From Cytophagaceae bacterium (lineage in GTDB: Bacteria; Bacteroidota; Bacteroidia; Cytophagales; Cyclobacteriaceae): a stretch of DNA of 64,000 bases. Within the stretch, counting starts at the first letter, position 1, and every line of letters starts with the position of its first letter. Of the stretch, positions 1-9,005 are shown piece by piece. Where the stretch lies: assembly GCA_006969745.1 (NCBI GenBank), contig CP030886.1, positions 1,054,001 through 1,118,000 on the forward strand. The letters are read 5' to 3'. A model generated the notes under the pieces. That model saw only the letters and a list, made by a program, of their open reading frames with translations, ran no database searches and was not told the DNA's origin. The position numbers and the translations under genes were made by a program.

Positions 1-448
1 CACTTCCTCGGCCTGCCCCCGAAAAGACAACAAGTGTTTCGCGACTTTCATCGTAAGCAACAGCTGGTGAGTATCTAGGAGAAGGTCCTCCATCTATTTT
101 TTGCCATTTGCGACCATCCCACAAACCCATTCTTGTTAAGTATTCTCCTTCCTTGGAAATCCCACCTATCAAAAGGCTCATATTTAAATGAGGTATAAAG
201 ACGATTGAGTGACTACTTCTTGGGGTCATTACATTTTCACTCAACATTTTCCAGCTTTCACCATCAAACTCCCACACGTCTGACAAATACGCTTCTTCAT
301 CACCGTTCCCTCCAAACAAGATCAGTTTATTCCTAAATGAGTCAAAAGTGGCAGCAAAATGATCTCTGGATTCCGGATAATTTTGACTAAAAAGGTCAAG
401 TTGACATAATAAAAAAAATAGTATAAGTATTGATCGCAGCTTAGCCAT
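1..448 (-). CDS. Kelch/galactose-oxidase-like secreted protein (partial, C-terminus outside window)
   Basis: The reading frame starts at the ATG at 448 and stays open to the left edge, giving 149 visible residues. It begins with a signal peptide (MAKLRSILILFFLLCQLDLF followed by SQ). After it come Kelch-like blade signatures: 'ATFDSFRNKLILFGG', 'DVWEFDGESW', then 'SIVFIPHLNMSLLIGG', 'LWDGRKWQKI', then 'AVAYDESRETLVVFSG'. Repeats of the form 'D..R..lvlFGG...DtW.wdG..W' are typical of galactose-oxidase/Kelch beta-propellers exported by Bacteroidetes. The function is unknown and the C-terminal part, including any sorting domain, is not visible. The repeat type is fairly certain. Confidence 0.8.
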   Translation of the reverse strand, partial: MAKLRSILILFFLLCQLDLFSQNYPESRDHFAATFDSFRNKLILFGGNGDEEAYLSDVWEFDGESWKMLSENVMTPRSSHSIVFIPHLNMSLLIGGISKEGEYLTRMGLWDGRKWQKIDGGPSPRYSPAVAYDESRETLVVFSGAGRGS

Positions 449-519
449 ATTCAGCTATTAAGAACGTGAATTGCTCTCATCAGTTATTCACATATGCTAA
501 CACCAGGGTCGTTTTAAAA

Positions 520-534
520 ATATCAAGGTGATAT
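520..534. promoter_or_regulatory. 15-bp palindrome in the sulP upstream region
   Basis: ATATCA-AGG-TGATAT is a perfect inverted repeat with 6-bp arms and a 3-bp centre. It sits about 24 bp upstream of the -7 box of the SulP transporter gene, where a repressor or activator would bind. The regulator is unknown. Confidence 0.35.
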
Positions 535-557
535 CACGTCGCCCACACCGAATATTC

Positions 558-565
558 TATCTTTG
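558..565 (+). promoter_or_regulatory. -7 box TATCTTTG of the SulP gene
   Basis: It is an exact match to the Bacteroidetes -7 element TAnnTTTG, ending 21 nt before the ATG at 587. It overlaps an in-frame TTG at 563, so that TTG cannot be the start and the ATG is preferred. No clear -33 TTG is seen. Confidence 0.65.
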
Positions 566-586
566 CGCGCTTATTCCAGATCGCAT

Positions 587-2200
587 ATGAAAAGATTATT
601 CCGAAACTTCACGTTTAATCCAAAAAATGATATTCTTTCAGGGCTTACTGTTGCCTTAGCATTAGTGCCTGAAGCTGTGGCATTCGCCTTTGTAGCTGGC
701 ATAGATCCAATGGTTGGTCTTTATGGTGCTTTCATGATGGGCATTGTCACATCAATGTTTGGCGGACGTCCGGGCATGATCTCCGGAGCTACAGGTGCGA
801 TGGCTGTGGTGATGGTGCACATGATCCAAAAAGGAAATGAAGTTGGCAATGCGCTCAGCGCACCCATTGATAATCTTGGATTACAATGGCTTTTCATTAC
901 ACTATTACTAGTCGGAGCTATACAGATACTAGCTGGTGTTTTAAGACTTGGAAAATTCGTACGATTAATCCCTCATTCCGTGATGATGGGATTTGTAAAT
1001 GGTTTGGCGATCGTCATATTCCTTTCTCAACTTGGCTTATTTAAGGAGCGAATCAACGGTGAATATCATTGGATGGGTGGATCAGACCTATACATCATGT
1101 TGGGTCTTGTAGGACTGACAATGGCTATTATGTACTTCCTTCCAAAACTGACTAAAAAACTTCCTGCTGCATTGGTTGGAATCATTGTTGTAGCATCAAT
1201 CACCATTTTTGGCGGTTTAGATGTGAGCACAGTAGGTTCATTTATTCGTGAAGGTGGTGGCAATGGACTAGAGGGCAGCCTGCCCACTTTCCAAATTCAA
1301 ATCTTTGGACTTCTTGATACACTGCAAGGGCATTGGGGATTGATTATTTCTACAGCCATACTTTTAGCCGCAGTGGGACTTATTGAGTCACTCATGACTT
1401 TGAATTTGATTGATGATATGACCGAAACTCGAGGAAGTGGAAACCGTGAATGCGTGGCTCAGGGTGGAGCAAACATTCTGAATGGCCTCTTCGGAGGTAT
1501 GGGTGGATGCGCCATGATCGGTCAGTCCATCATCAACGTGAGCTCAGGAGGACGCGGAAGATTGTCCGGTATTACAGCGGCCATAGCTCTTTTGTGCTTC
1601 ATTCTTTTTGCCGCTCCGCTTATCGAGCAAATTCCGATTGCTGCTCTGGTTGGCGTGATGTTTATGGTTGTGATTGGCACATTTGCATGGAGTAGTTTTA
1701 GAATCATTAATAAAATTCCATTAGCAGATGCTATCGTTTTGATTACAGTTTCTGCTGTGACTGTATGGCAAGATTTAGCTATTGCCGTTATCGTAGGAGT
1801 AATTATGTCCGCTCTGGTATTTGCCTGGCAGAATGCTACAAAAATTCGCGCTCGCAAGTCCATTAAAGAAGATGGAACCAAGGTTTATGAAATCTGGGGA
1901 CCGTTATTCTTTGGCTCAGTACAATCCTTTAACTCAAAGTTTGATCCCGCAAATGATCCTGACAATGTGGAATTAGACTTTCTGGAATCAAGGGTAAGTG
2001 ATCACTCGGGTATTGAAGCAATTTTCGCGCTTGAAAAGAAGTATAAGGACTATGGAAAGCAGGTAAAACTGGTTCATCTTAGTCCAGAGTGTAAAATGCT
2101 ACTTCACAAAGCAAGCCCCGATTTTGAGCATATGATCGTGTCGTCCATTGATGACCCTCGCTATCATGTGGTGACTGACTTGATGGATAAAGAGGTTTAG
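587..2200 (+). CDS. SulP family anion transporter (SLC26-like)
   Basis: The 537-aa integral membrane protein is predicted to exchange or symport inorganic anions such as sulfate or bicarbonate. The N-terminus carries the SulP signature ('DILSGLTVALALVPEAVAFAFVAG' region, residues about 14-37, and 'SGATGAMAVV'). About 12 hydrophobic segments follow to residue about 415. The C-terminal 110 residues form a short STAS-like domain (EIWGPLFFGS, then ELDFLESRVSDHSGIEAI). In bacterial SulP proteins the STAS domain is regulatory. The ATG at 587 is chosen because the upstream TTG lies in the -7 box. Neighbours on both sides are unrelated. The family is certain, the substrate is not. Confidence 0.9.
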   Translation: MKRLFRNFTFNPKNDILSGLTVALALVPEAVAFAFVAGIDPMVGLYGAFMMGIVTSMFGGRPGMISGATGAMAVVMVHMIQKGNEVGNALSAPIDNLGLQWLFITLLLVGAIQILAGVLRLGKFVRLIPHSVMMGFVNGLAIVIFLSQLGLFKERINGEYHWMGGSDLYIMLGLVGLTMAIMYFLPKLTKKLPAALVGIIVVASITIFGGLDVSTVGSFIREGGGNGLEGSLPTFQIQIFGLLDTLQGHWGLIISTAILLAAVGLIESLMTLNLIDDMTETRGSGNRECVAQGGANILNGLFGGMGGCAMIGQSIINVSSGGRGRLSGITAAIALLCFILFAAPLIEQIPIAALVGVMFMVVIGTFAWSSFRIINKIPLADAIVLITVSAVTVWQDLAIAVIVGVIMSALVFAWQNATKIRARKSIKEDGTKVYEIWGPLFFGSVQSFNSKFDPANDPDNVELDFLESRVSDHSGIEAIFALEKKYKDYGKQVKLVHLSPECKMLLHKASPDFEHMIVSSIDDPRYHVVTDLMDKEV

Positions 2201-2254
2201 TTGTAACCATGCCAACCTATCTGCCGTCCTATTTCAAAACCTAACCACTAACGA

Positions 2255-3214
2255 ATGAAAGCCATTCACTGCGCCTCATACGGTCCTACTGAAAATCTTC
2301 AATTGATTGAGGTACCAAAACCTTCCCCAAAAGAAAATGAAGTTCTGATCAAAGTAAATTGTAGTGCCGTCAACGACTATGATTGGAGCATGGTGCGAGG
2401 CAAGCCCGGTATATATCGGCTTTTCTTCGGTCTATTTAAACCTAAGCGTCCAATCCCTGGTATGGAATTATCTGGAACAATTGAGCAACCAGGTTCCGGT
2501 GTTTCCAGATTTAAAGTTGGTGACAAAGTATACGGAGATATCTCAGATCATGGGTTTGGAAGCTTTGCAGAATACATCTGCATAAATGAAAAGGCGCTGG
2601 TGCTAAAGCCCGACTATATGTCTCACCAAGATGCAGCTGCACTCTCCCATGCCGCCAACCTTGCCTGGCAGGGGCTCGTGGATGTAGGACAAATTTCCAA
2701 AGGAATGAGCGTTTTAATCAACGGCGCTGGTGGTGGTGTGGGTACACTTGGATTGTACATAGCAAAAACATTTGACGCGAAAGTGACTGGTGTAGATACC
2801 GGTGATAAACTTAAGACCATGGCTGATATTGGGTTTGATCATATTCTGGATTACAAGCAGATAGATTTTACCAAAGAAGAAAAAAAGTATGATTTAATAC
2901 TTGATGCCAAGACCTGCAGGTCGCCGAATGCTTTTATCCGCGTATTATCTGAAAATGGAAAGTATGTTTCGATTGGAGGTGAGATCAAAAATCTCCTTCA
3001 GCTTTTGTTTGCCAGAAAAATCAGAAAGAAACCAGTATATATGGTCGGCCTCAAGGCAAACAAAGACCTTGATAAAATTCATTCGCTTTATGAAAAAGGT
3101 CTGTTAAAACCTGTGGTGGACGGACCTTATCCTTTAGAAAAGACACCGTGGGCCATTCAATACTTTGGTGAAGGCAAACACACCGGAAAAGTGATTGTAT
3201 CTATGGTGGATTAG
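2255..3214 (+). CDS. NAD(P)-dependent alcohol dehydrogenase / quinone-oxidoreductase-like MDR protein
   Basis: The 319-aa protein belongs to the medium-chain dehydrogenase/reductase superfamily. The N-terminal GroES-like domain reads PSPKENEVLIKV ... PIPGMELSG, and the Rossmann motif GAGGGVGTLGLYIAK is at about residue 158. The structural-zinc cysteine cluster is absent, which fits the zinc-free quinone oxidoreductase/RTN4IP1-like branch, reducing enones or quinones with NADPH. It starts 54 bp after the SulP gene with no terminator between, so cotranscription is possible. It converges on the beta-lactamase-like gene (3 bp gap). The substrate is unknown. Confidence 0.87.
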   Translation: MKAIHCASYGPTENLQLIEVPKPSPKENEVLIKVNCSAVNDYDWSMVRGKPGIYRLFFGLFKPKRPIPGMELSGTIEQPGSGVSRFKVGDKVYGDISDHGFGSFAEYICINEKALVLKPDYMSHQDAAALSHAANLAWQGLVDVGQISKGMSVLINGAGGGVGTLGLYIAKTFDAKVTGVDTGDKLKTMADIGFDHILDYKQIDFTKEEKKYDLILDAKTCRSPNAFIRVLSENGKYVSIGGEIKNLLQLLFARKIRKKPVYMVGLKANKDLDKIHSLYEKGLLKPVVDGPYPLEKTPWAIQYFGEGKHTGKVIVSMVD

Positions 3215-3217
3215 AAT

Positions 3218-4357
3218 TCAGTCCATTGCCTGATATACCTTGCGTACCACATCACCAATTTTCGATGGCTCTAGCCAACGAGTGACGATTACTAAATCCT
3301 TTTGCTCGTCTATCACTATGAAATTTCCCCCAAAACCTGCAGCGTAGTATAAATGATCCGGTAATCCTTCCCACGAACGCGGGCCTTTGTTTAACCACCA
3401 CATGTATCCATAGCTTTCGTACGCTGCAGCAGGTGTCTGAATCATCTGGGTCCATTGTTCAGAGATGAGCTGAGTATCGTTCCATTTTCCTTTTCGTGCA
3501 AACAACAGCCCGAACCGTGCATGGTCTTCGGTGTTTATGAAAACTCCACCTCCGTGATGACCTCCACCACTCACCACCTGCATTTGTTGACCATCAATTG
3601 TGATCCAGGAGTCATCATATCCGTACCAGCGCCATGTTGTGCTTGCTCCAATTGGGTCCATTATTCTCTCCTTCAAAACCTGAGGAAGTGGTTTTCTCCA
3701 GACATTCAAAAGCGAGTATGAAAGAACATTGACCCTCACGTCATTGTATTTGTAACTCGTGCCTGGTTCTTTTAACTCTCGATACTTCCACTCGTCAAAC
3801 GTACCCTCACGATCTGGTCGATCTGTCCAGTCGTAGAGTCCAAATAGTGCACCTGACCAATCTGAAGTCTGCTGCAGCAGATGCTCCCATGTAATCTTTG
3901 CATTGTGCTCACCTTCGAATGTTTCATCCCATACATATTCTGCCACCTTGTCCTGAATGGAAGAAATTAGTCCCTCATCAAAAGCTAGCCCGGCTGTTGT
4001 AGATAAATAGCTTTTAGTGACACTAAAAGTCATATCCACCCGCTTGGTATCTCCCCAACTTGCAACTACATATCCATCTTTTATGATCGTGCCTGCTGGG
4101 CCACCTCGCTCTTTGGTCGGACCTTGCAACTTGTGATAAGGCTCGCGACTGAAGGATTGAAGTATTGCCAGACGTAAATCTTTTTGTCCGGCATATTCAT
4201 TATCCATAGCAAATTGAACAGCATCGTCAATAGCAGATTGTCTCAAGCCAAGCTGTGATGCCGTTTTGTTTTCCCATTGATTTTTGGAAGGATAATATTG
4301 AGCACTGAGCGATACAGAAACACTCAGCGCTAGAAGTAGAAATGTTTTTCTTGCCAT
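3218..4357 (-). CDS. Serine beta-lactamase-like (class C / esterase EstB type) secreted hydrolase
   Basis: The 379-aa protein has a signal peptide (MARKTFLLLALSVSVSLSAQ) and the beta-lactamase/PBP-like fold of the Pfam 'Beta-lactamase' family. The nucleophile motif SxxK is SVTK (in MTFSVTKSY, about residue 131), and Tyr-Asn (YKYNDV) occupies the YxN position. A GGGHHGGG stretch lies near the usual third motif, without a clear KTG. It probably acts in the periplasm on an ester or peptide rather than on antibiotics. It follows ybjQ by 23 bp on the same strand but has its own -7-like box. Confidence 0.85.
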   Translation of the reverse strand: MARKTFLLLALSVSVSLSAQYYPSKNQWENKTASQLGLRQSAIDDAVQFAMDNEYAGQKDLRLAILQSFSREPYHKLQGPTKERGGPAGTIIKDGYVVASWGDTKRVDMTFSVTKSYLSTTAGLAFDEGLISSIQDKVAEYVWDETFEGEHNAKITWEHLLQQTSDWSGALFGLYDWTDRPDREGTFDEWKYRELKEPGTSYKYNDVRVNVLSYSLLNVWRKPLPQVLKERIMDPIGASTTWRWYGYDDSWITIDGQQMQVVSGGGHHGGGVFINTEDHARFGLLFARKGKWNDTQLISEQWTQMIQTPAAAYESYGYMWWLNKGPRSWEGLPDHLYYAAGFGGNFIVIDEQKDLVIVTRWLEPSKIGDVVRKVYQAMD

Positions 4358-4361
4358 ATAG

Positions 4362-4369
4362 GCAAGTTA
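4362..4369 (-). promoter_or_regulatory. -7-like box TAACTTGC of the beta-lactamase-like gene
   Basis: Read on the minus strand, TAACTTGC fits the TAnnTTGC variant seen before several genes here. Only 4 nt separate it from the ATG at 4357, so the transcript would be leaderless or nearly so. A CTTGCC/GGCAAG inverted repeat (4350-4366) spans the start codon. Confidence 0.4.
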
Positions 4370-4380
4370 CTAAATGGGAA

Positions 4381-4701
4381 TTAATCCAGTTTGACAGCAG
4401 TACCGCTGGCGCTTACCATCATCATACCTCCATCCTTTCCCATTGTTTCATAGTCAAGGTCTATCGCAATAACAGCGTTTGCTCCCAATGCTTGTGCTGC
4501 TTCAATCAATTCCTGAACCGCTATATTCTTAGCATCCTTTAGCGATTTCTCATAGGCACCAGAACGACCGCCTACTATATCAGTGATTGATGCAAAAATG
4601 TCTTTAAAAATATTGGCTCCAATGATAGCTTCACCGGTGACCATTCCATAGTATGTAGAGATCGTTTTACCCTCTACGCTGTTGGTTGTTGTAAGTAGCA
4701 T
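4381..4701 (-). CDS. YbjQ/DUF74 family heavy-metal-binding-domain protein
   Basis: The small 106-aa cytosolic protein has the family hallmarks: '[11 protein letters not shown]' at the N-terminus, the '[12 protein letters not shown]' block, '[11 protein letters not shown]', '[11 protein letters not shown]' and 'DYE'. YbjQ proteins are pentameric and of unclear function, with proposed metal binding. It begins 1 nt after the EamA transporter stop, so it is the last gene of tgt - lptF/G - eamA - ybjQ or is coupled to eamA. Length matches the family. Confidence 0.88.
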   Translation of the reverse strand: MLLTTTNSVEGKTISTYYGMVTGEAIIGANIFKDIFASITDIVGGRSGAYEKSLKDAKNIAVQELIEAAQALGANAVIAIDLDYETMGKDGGMMMVSASGTAVKLD

Positions 4702-4702
4702 A

Positions 4703-5614
4703 TTATCTAATTATATCAGTAGAAAGCGCCTTCTTTTTGTAGCGTCGATTCAATAACGGATAGAGAAGCACAGAGGTTAGGATCAATAGTGTTCCAATAT
4801 AAAATCCCGGGCTCATCTCCTCACTATCACCGAAAATAATCAATGCCAGCACAATACCATATACTGGCTCAAGATTTACGACGAGATTGATAGAAAAAGC
4901 TGATAGTCGCTTCATCAATTCCACTGAAACTGAATATGCATACACCGTACACAGTATAGCAAGTACCGCCAAATAAAACCAATCATTTGGTGTCGGGTTT
5001 AAAGTCAGTTTATCGACGAAAAATCCGGAATAAACAGGGAAAAAGAGTGCCGTTGCAATACAAGCTCCCGCCATCTCATAGAATGTGATCACATAAGGAT
5101 CATAAGTTTTAGTAAGCCTTCCATTGATTACTGTAAAAACCGATGCAATAAATGCAGATAGCACAGCAGTCAAAAGACCTGAAAGGTAGTCTAGCTCAAC
5201 ATTGAAAATAACACCAATTCCAATGAAGGCAATTACACTCAGCAGCACCTCAAATGCTCTAATCTTACGACCCTGCGACAAAGGTTCAATTAAGCTTGTC
5301 CACAATGAGCAAGTTGCCATTCCGGCTAAACATACAGAAGCATTGGAAATACGAGCTGAAAGAAAAAAAAGAATCCAGTGAGCAGCAATGAGGCCACCAG
5401 TACCCAGAATGATTAAAAAATGCTTTCGGGAATGTATGGCAAATGATCGCTTCCAAAACTTCAAAACGATCCACAGACCTACAGCAGATATGAGTGTTCT
5501 GAAAAAAACCACCTCAACTGATGGAATGTCAATGAGCAATCCGAGAATCGCTGTAAAACCCCATATCAGAACAATGAAATGAAGGGTTAGAAAATCCTTC
5601 TTTTCCTGTATCAT
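4703..5614 (-). CDS. EamA/DMT family permease
   Basis: The 303-aa protein has about 10 hydrophobic segments in two EamA repeats ('[13 protein letters not shown]...' at the N-terminus and '[14 protein letters not shown] ... [26 protein letters not shown]' in the second half). The '[32 protein letters not shown]' region is typical of RhaT/EamA-type drug/metabolite exporters. The start ATG overlaps the stop of the LptF/G gene (ATGA, 4 nt), indicating translational coupling. The substrate cannot be predicted. Confidence 0.9.
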   Translation of the reverse strand: MIQEKKDFLTLHFIVLIWGFTAILGLLIDIPSVEVVFFRTLISAVGLWIVLKFWKRSFAIHSRKHFLIILGTGGLIAAHWILFFLSARISNASVCLAGMATCSLWTSLIEPLSQGRKIRAFEVLLSVIAFIGIGVIFNVELDYLSGLLTAVLSAFIASVFTVINGRLTKTYDPYVITFYEMAGACIATALFFPVYSGFFVDKLTLNPTPNDWFYLAVLAILCTVYAYSVSVELMKRLSAFSINLVVNLEPVYGIVLALIIFGDSEEMSPGFYIGTLLILTSVLLYPLLNRRYKKKALSTDIIR

Positions 5615-6693
5615 CGCGGCACTGTTCTGTAGAGCAATAAGGCCACTCCGGTAAAGATGATATTCGGCATCCAGATTGCTACGATGGTGTTCATTGAACC
5701 TGCCTCAGCAATCGCTTGTGCCAATATAAAGGCAATGATAAAAGCAAAGGCTATTACGAATCCCAGGGCTATCTGAAAGCCGGTTCCTTGCCTGGATTTC
5801 CTTGCGGATACGATCACTCCGATGGCCATCAAAATTATCATTGTAAATGGAGACATGTATCGAATGTATTTTTCAATCTGAAAAATATGGACATCATCTG
5901 CGCCGCGAGACTTTTGCAATTTGATGTGATCGTTGAGTTCATCCATCGTCATCGTTTCCCAAATCCGATCTTTATTCCCGAAATCACTGGGCGACAGATT
6001 CAATAAAGTATCCAGTTCATCACCCTCCGTTATTATCTCCTTTTGATTTTTTATTTCACGTTTTTGCCACCGCTTCAGCTTCCACCTTCCGGTGGTATCC
6101 CAATTGATTTGACGAGCCGTCACTTTCTCCACCAATTGTGTGCCGTACATAGTTTCCAAAGTGATAGCAGAGCCTACATTTCGGCGAACATCAAATCGAT
6201 ATAGGTAGATGTAATCTTCAAGGCTATCGCGTTCAGCAATTTTGATGTGAATGTGCTTATCGGTATTGTAGAATGGATCCTTTAAATACCTGAGCTCAAA
6301 ATCCAGCCGAAATTTATTGGCATCCGGAATAACGTAACTATTCAAGTAAAAGCTGGCTCCGCCAATCATCACCGATGCGATGAGATACGGGAAAAGCATG
6401 CGCCGAAAGCTGATTCCGCTCGCCAGTATTGCCACAATTTCTGTTTTGGCGGCCATCTTCGCCGTTACAAAGACAGTTGCAATAAAAACAGTAATCGGAG
6501 TGAGTAGGCTGGCTATGTAAGGGATGAATGACAGGTAGTATTGCCAGATCAATCCTGAGCTCAGTTCATTTTTGATAAAATCGTCATTCTTTTCAGTGTA
6601 ATCAATCACACAAATGATTAGCTCAAGCAATCCCACCACAAACACAAATGTGACAAGGATTTTTTTCAGTATGTACCAGTCGAGCTTTTTCAT
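5611..6693 (-). CDS. LptF/LptG family permease (YjgP/YjgQ)
   Basis: The 360-aa inner-membrane protein has two N-terminal and four C-terminal membrane segments around a periplasmic beta-rich domain. The N-terminal 'LDWYILKKILVTF' and 'LTPITVFIATVFVTAKMAAKTEIVAILASGISFRRMLFPY' blocks are the family signature, and the C-terminus has 'IGVIVSARKSRQGTGFQIALG'. In the Lpt machine LptF and LptG pair with the LptB ATPase to extract LPS from the inner membrane. Only one such gene is visible, so whether this is LptF or LptG is open. It lies 13 bp downstream of tgt, an arrangement common in Bacteroidetes. Confidence 0.92.
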   Translation of the reverse strand: MKKLDWYILKKILVTFVFVVGLLELIICVIDYTEKNDDFIKNELSSGLIWQYYLSFIPYIASLLTPITVFIATVFVTAKMAAKTEIVAILASGISFRRMLFPYLIASVMIGGASFYLNSYVIPDANKFRLDFELRYLKDPFYNTDKHIHIKIAERDSLEDYIYLYRFDVRRNVGSAITLETMYGTQLVEKVTARQINWDTTGRWKLKRWQKREIKNQKEIITEGDELDTLLNLSPSDFGNKDRIWETMTMDELNDHIKLQKSRGADDVHIFQIEKYIRYMSPFTMIILMAIGVIVSARKSRQGTGFQIALGFVIAFAFIIAFILAQAIAEAGSMNTIVAIWMPNIIFTGVALLLYRTVPR

Positions 6694-6706
6694 TCTTACA
6701 GCTAAA

Positions 6707-7837
6707 TCACAGTCTTTGACTCACTTTTTTCACCATCACCTCTTTCCAGTTCGCGAAGTTATCATTTATGATTTGCTTTCTGGCCTCACCCACTAACCAG
6801 AGGTAAAATGTCAGATTCTGGATGCTTGCAATTTGTGCGCCAAGAATTTCATTACTGGTGATCAAATGCCTTAAATATCCTTTAGAGTAAAAGGTACTGG
6901 TATACCCACCCAGTTCTTCATCGATTGGTGTAAAATCGTCTTTCCATTTTTCGTTGCGAATATTGATGATCCCCTGAGTGGTAAAAAGCATTCCATTCCT
7001 GGCATTTCTTGTAGGCATTACACAATCAAACATGTCAACACCCAGCGCAATGCATTCCAGAATGTTTGCAGGCGTGCCCACTCCCATCAGATATCGAGGC
7101 TTGTCTTTTGGAAGGATACCGCATACATGATCGGTCATTGCATACATATCTTCTGCTGGCTCACCAACAGACAGTCCGCCTATCGCATTGCCTTCGCGCC
7201 CTTTGCTGGCTATGTACTCAGCCGATTGGGTGCGTAGATCTTTATAAACACTGCCTTGTACAATAGGGAAAAGTGTTTGTTCGAATCCGTATTTCCCTTC
7301 AGTCTCATCAAATCGCCTCACACATCTATCCAGCCAACGATGTGTCATATGCATGGACTTCTCTGCATAGTCATACTCGCAAGGATATGGAGTACATTCG
7401 TCAAAAGCCATGATGATATCTGCACCAATGGTACGCTGAATATCCATGATTCCTTCCGGTGTGAAAAAATGCCGACTTCCATCCTTGTGAGACTGGAAGT
7501 GAACACCCTCCTCAACAATCTTGCGATTATCAGCAAGTGAATACACCTGATACCCGCCACTATCTGTCAAAATCGGACGATCCCACCCGTTGAATTTATG
7601 TAGTCCTCCAGCCTTCTCAACCACATCAAGCCCCGGACGCATATACAAGTGATAGGTATTTCCCAAGATGATTTGGGCCTTTATATCCTCTTCCAACTCA
7701 CGCTGATGAACAGCCTTCACTGTTCCGGCTGTACCCACAGGCATAAATATAGGTGTCTGAATCTTACCATGAGCGGTTTTAACCAAGCCAGCCCGGGCTG
7801 AAGATTTGCTGTCGGTATTTTGTAATTCGAATTGCAT
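6707..7837 (-). CDS. tgt: tRNA-guanine transglycosylase (queuosine pathway)
   Basis: The 376-aa enzyme exchanges guanine-34 of GUN-anticodon tRNAs for preQ1. Clear landmarks are GTAGTVKAV, 'ILTDSGGYQVYSLAD' (Asp for substrate binding), 'AFDECTPYP', 'GGLSVGEP', 'RYLMGVGTP' and 'DMFDCVMPTRNARNG'. The canonical zinc site CxCxxC...H is not present: the corresponding segment reads GGYTSTFYSKGYLRHL, keeping only the His. As I recall, other Bacteroidetes Tgt proteins share this loss. The partner queA lies at 55.6 kb on the other strand. It leads the minus-strand operon to ybjQ. Confidence 0.96.
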   Translation of the reverse strand: MQFELQNTDSKSSARAGLVKTAHGKIQTPIFMPVGTAGTVKAVHQRELEEDIKAQIILGNTYHLYMRPGLDVVEKAGGLHKFNGWDRPILTDSGGYQVYSLADNRKIVEEGVHFQSHKDGSRHFFTPEGIMDIQRTIGADIIMAFDECTPYPCEYDYAEKSMHMTHRWLDRCVRRFDETEGKYGFEQTLFPIVQGSVYKDLRTQSAEYIASKGREGNAIGGLSVGEPAEDMYAMTDHVCGILPKDKPRYLMGVGTPANILECIALGVDMFDCVMPTRNARNGMLFTTQGIINIRNEKWKDDFTPIDEELGGYTSTFYSKGYLRHLITSNEILGAQIASIQNLTFYLWLVGEARKQIINDNFANWKEVMVKKVSQRL

Positions 7838-7844
7838 TGGAGCG

Positions 7845-7852
7845 CAAAAATA
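7845..7852 (-). promoter_or_regulatory. -7 box TATTTTTG of tgt
   Basis: It exactly matches TAnnTTTG on the minus strand, 7 nt before the tgt ATG, predicting a leader of only a few bases. Confidence 0.6.
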
Positions 7853-7928
7853 AGTTTTATCAAGAGCTTAAAGTATGGTAAATCAAAAACGTGTTCATTT
7901 TGAATGAAGGTTTTATTTAATTCACCTG

Positions 7929-9005
7929 ATGGTTCTCATTCTTTGCGTGACTAGTCTGTTAATTAACCTTGGTTTTACGATTGCATTTTCCAGTGCATTT
8001 ATGAGATATAGGTCTATTGAAAACAAGCAACATGTATCACTCAGCATCATCATAGCCGCCCGAAACGAAGAAGCAAACCTGAAAAAGCTTATTCCACAGC
8101 TTTTAAAGCAGGATTACCCAAACTTTGAAGTTATTGTTGCACTTGATCGATGCTCCGATAATAGCAAAATCTATCTGCAGAGCCTTGGAGACCAAAAGAT
8201 TAAGGTCATAGATATCAATGAAGTCGAGCCCAATTGGAATCCAAAAAAGTTTGCGCTGGATCAGGCTATTTATAATGCAACCGGCGACTGGCTTGTTTTC
8301 ACCGATGCTGATTGCACTCCATCTTCTAATCAATGGTTAAAAACATTCAATGGTCATATTACTGATAAAAAGGTTATTCTTATTGGTGTTTCACCTTACC
8401 GAACCGATGGTTCATTCCTTTCTTACTATATCCAGTTTGAAGCTTTCATGACTGCATTCCTCTACATTTCAAATGCATTGTTGCGGAAACCATATATGGC
8501 GGTAGGTAGAAATATGGCCGTTAGAAAATCATTTTTTGAAGCTTCTGATAGATACGAGCTGCATAAATCTACCACAGGAGGAGATGATGACTTATTCATT
8601 CAAGAAAACTCGACCAAATCCAATACTCAGGTCGTTTTAGGTCGCGAAAGCCTAATGTATACGGTACCCGAAACTTCATGGAAAGCATACAAGAATCAGA
8701 AAATTCGTCACCTGTCCGTGGGAAAAGTGTATAAAGTACATCATCAAGTATTCTTGACTTTCTTTCATTTAACACACCTTTCTACACTCATACTCCTACT
8801 TTTATCAACCACTCACGCTTTTTTCTTTCCGATGCTCCTTTTTTACCTATTTATTAAATTAGTGAGTTATAGATTTGCTGCGGGTAAAATGGGAGTTAAT
8901 ATCAACTATATTATGCTTCCGCTCGTTGACATTTTGTATGCGGTGCTAATTCCTGTGATTGCACTGTGGTCAAAACTCGAAAAGGACATTAAATGGAAGA
9001 ACTAA
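7929..9005 (+). CDS. Family 2 glycosyltransferase, membrane-anchored
   Basis: The 358-aa protein has one N-terminal membrane segment and then a GT-A domain beginning 'SLSIIIAARNEEANLKKLIPQLL'. The metal-binding motif is TDAD (about residue 130), and GGDDD (about 217-221) with the following Q-x-x-R/H-type region (NQKIRHLSVGK) completes the processive-type site. Two to three C-terminal membrane helices follow. It likely transfers a sugar to a lipid or cell-surface acceptor. Its last 13 nt overlap the sigma-factor gene, so the two are cotranscribed. The sugar and acceptor are unknown. Confidence 0.9.
   Translation: MVLILCVTSLLINLGFTIAFSSAFMRYRSIENKQHVSLSIIIAARNEEANLKKLIPQLLKQDYPNFEVIVALDRCSDNSKIYLQSLGDQKIKVIDINEVEPNWNPKKFALDQAIYNATGDWLVFTDADCTPSSNQWLKTFNGHITDKKVILIGVSPYRTDGSFLSYYIQFEAFMTAFLYISNALLRKPYMAVGRNMAVRKSFFEASDRYELHKSTTGGDDDLFIQENSTKSNTQVVLGRESLMYTVPETSWKAYKNQKIRHLSVGKVYKVHHQVFLTFFHLTHLSTLILLLLSTTHAFFFPMLLFYLFIKLVSYRFAAGKMGVNINYIMLPLVDILYAVLIPVIALWSKLEKDIKWKN

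Noticed and set aside
563..586. In-frame TTG extension of the SulP gene
   Set aside because: The TTG is part of the perfect -7 box TATCTTTG, so it would not be in the mRNA.
4350..4366. CTTGCC/GGCAAG inverted repeat over the beta-lactamase start codon as an RNA switch
   Set aside because: With the -7-like box at 4362 the transcript would start inside the repeat, so the hairpin could not form in the mRNA.
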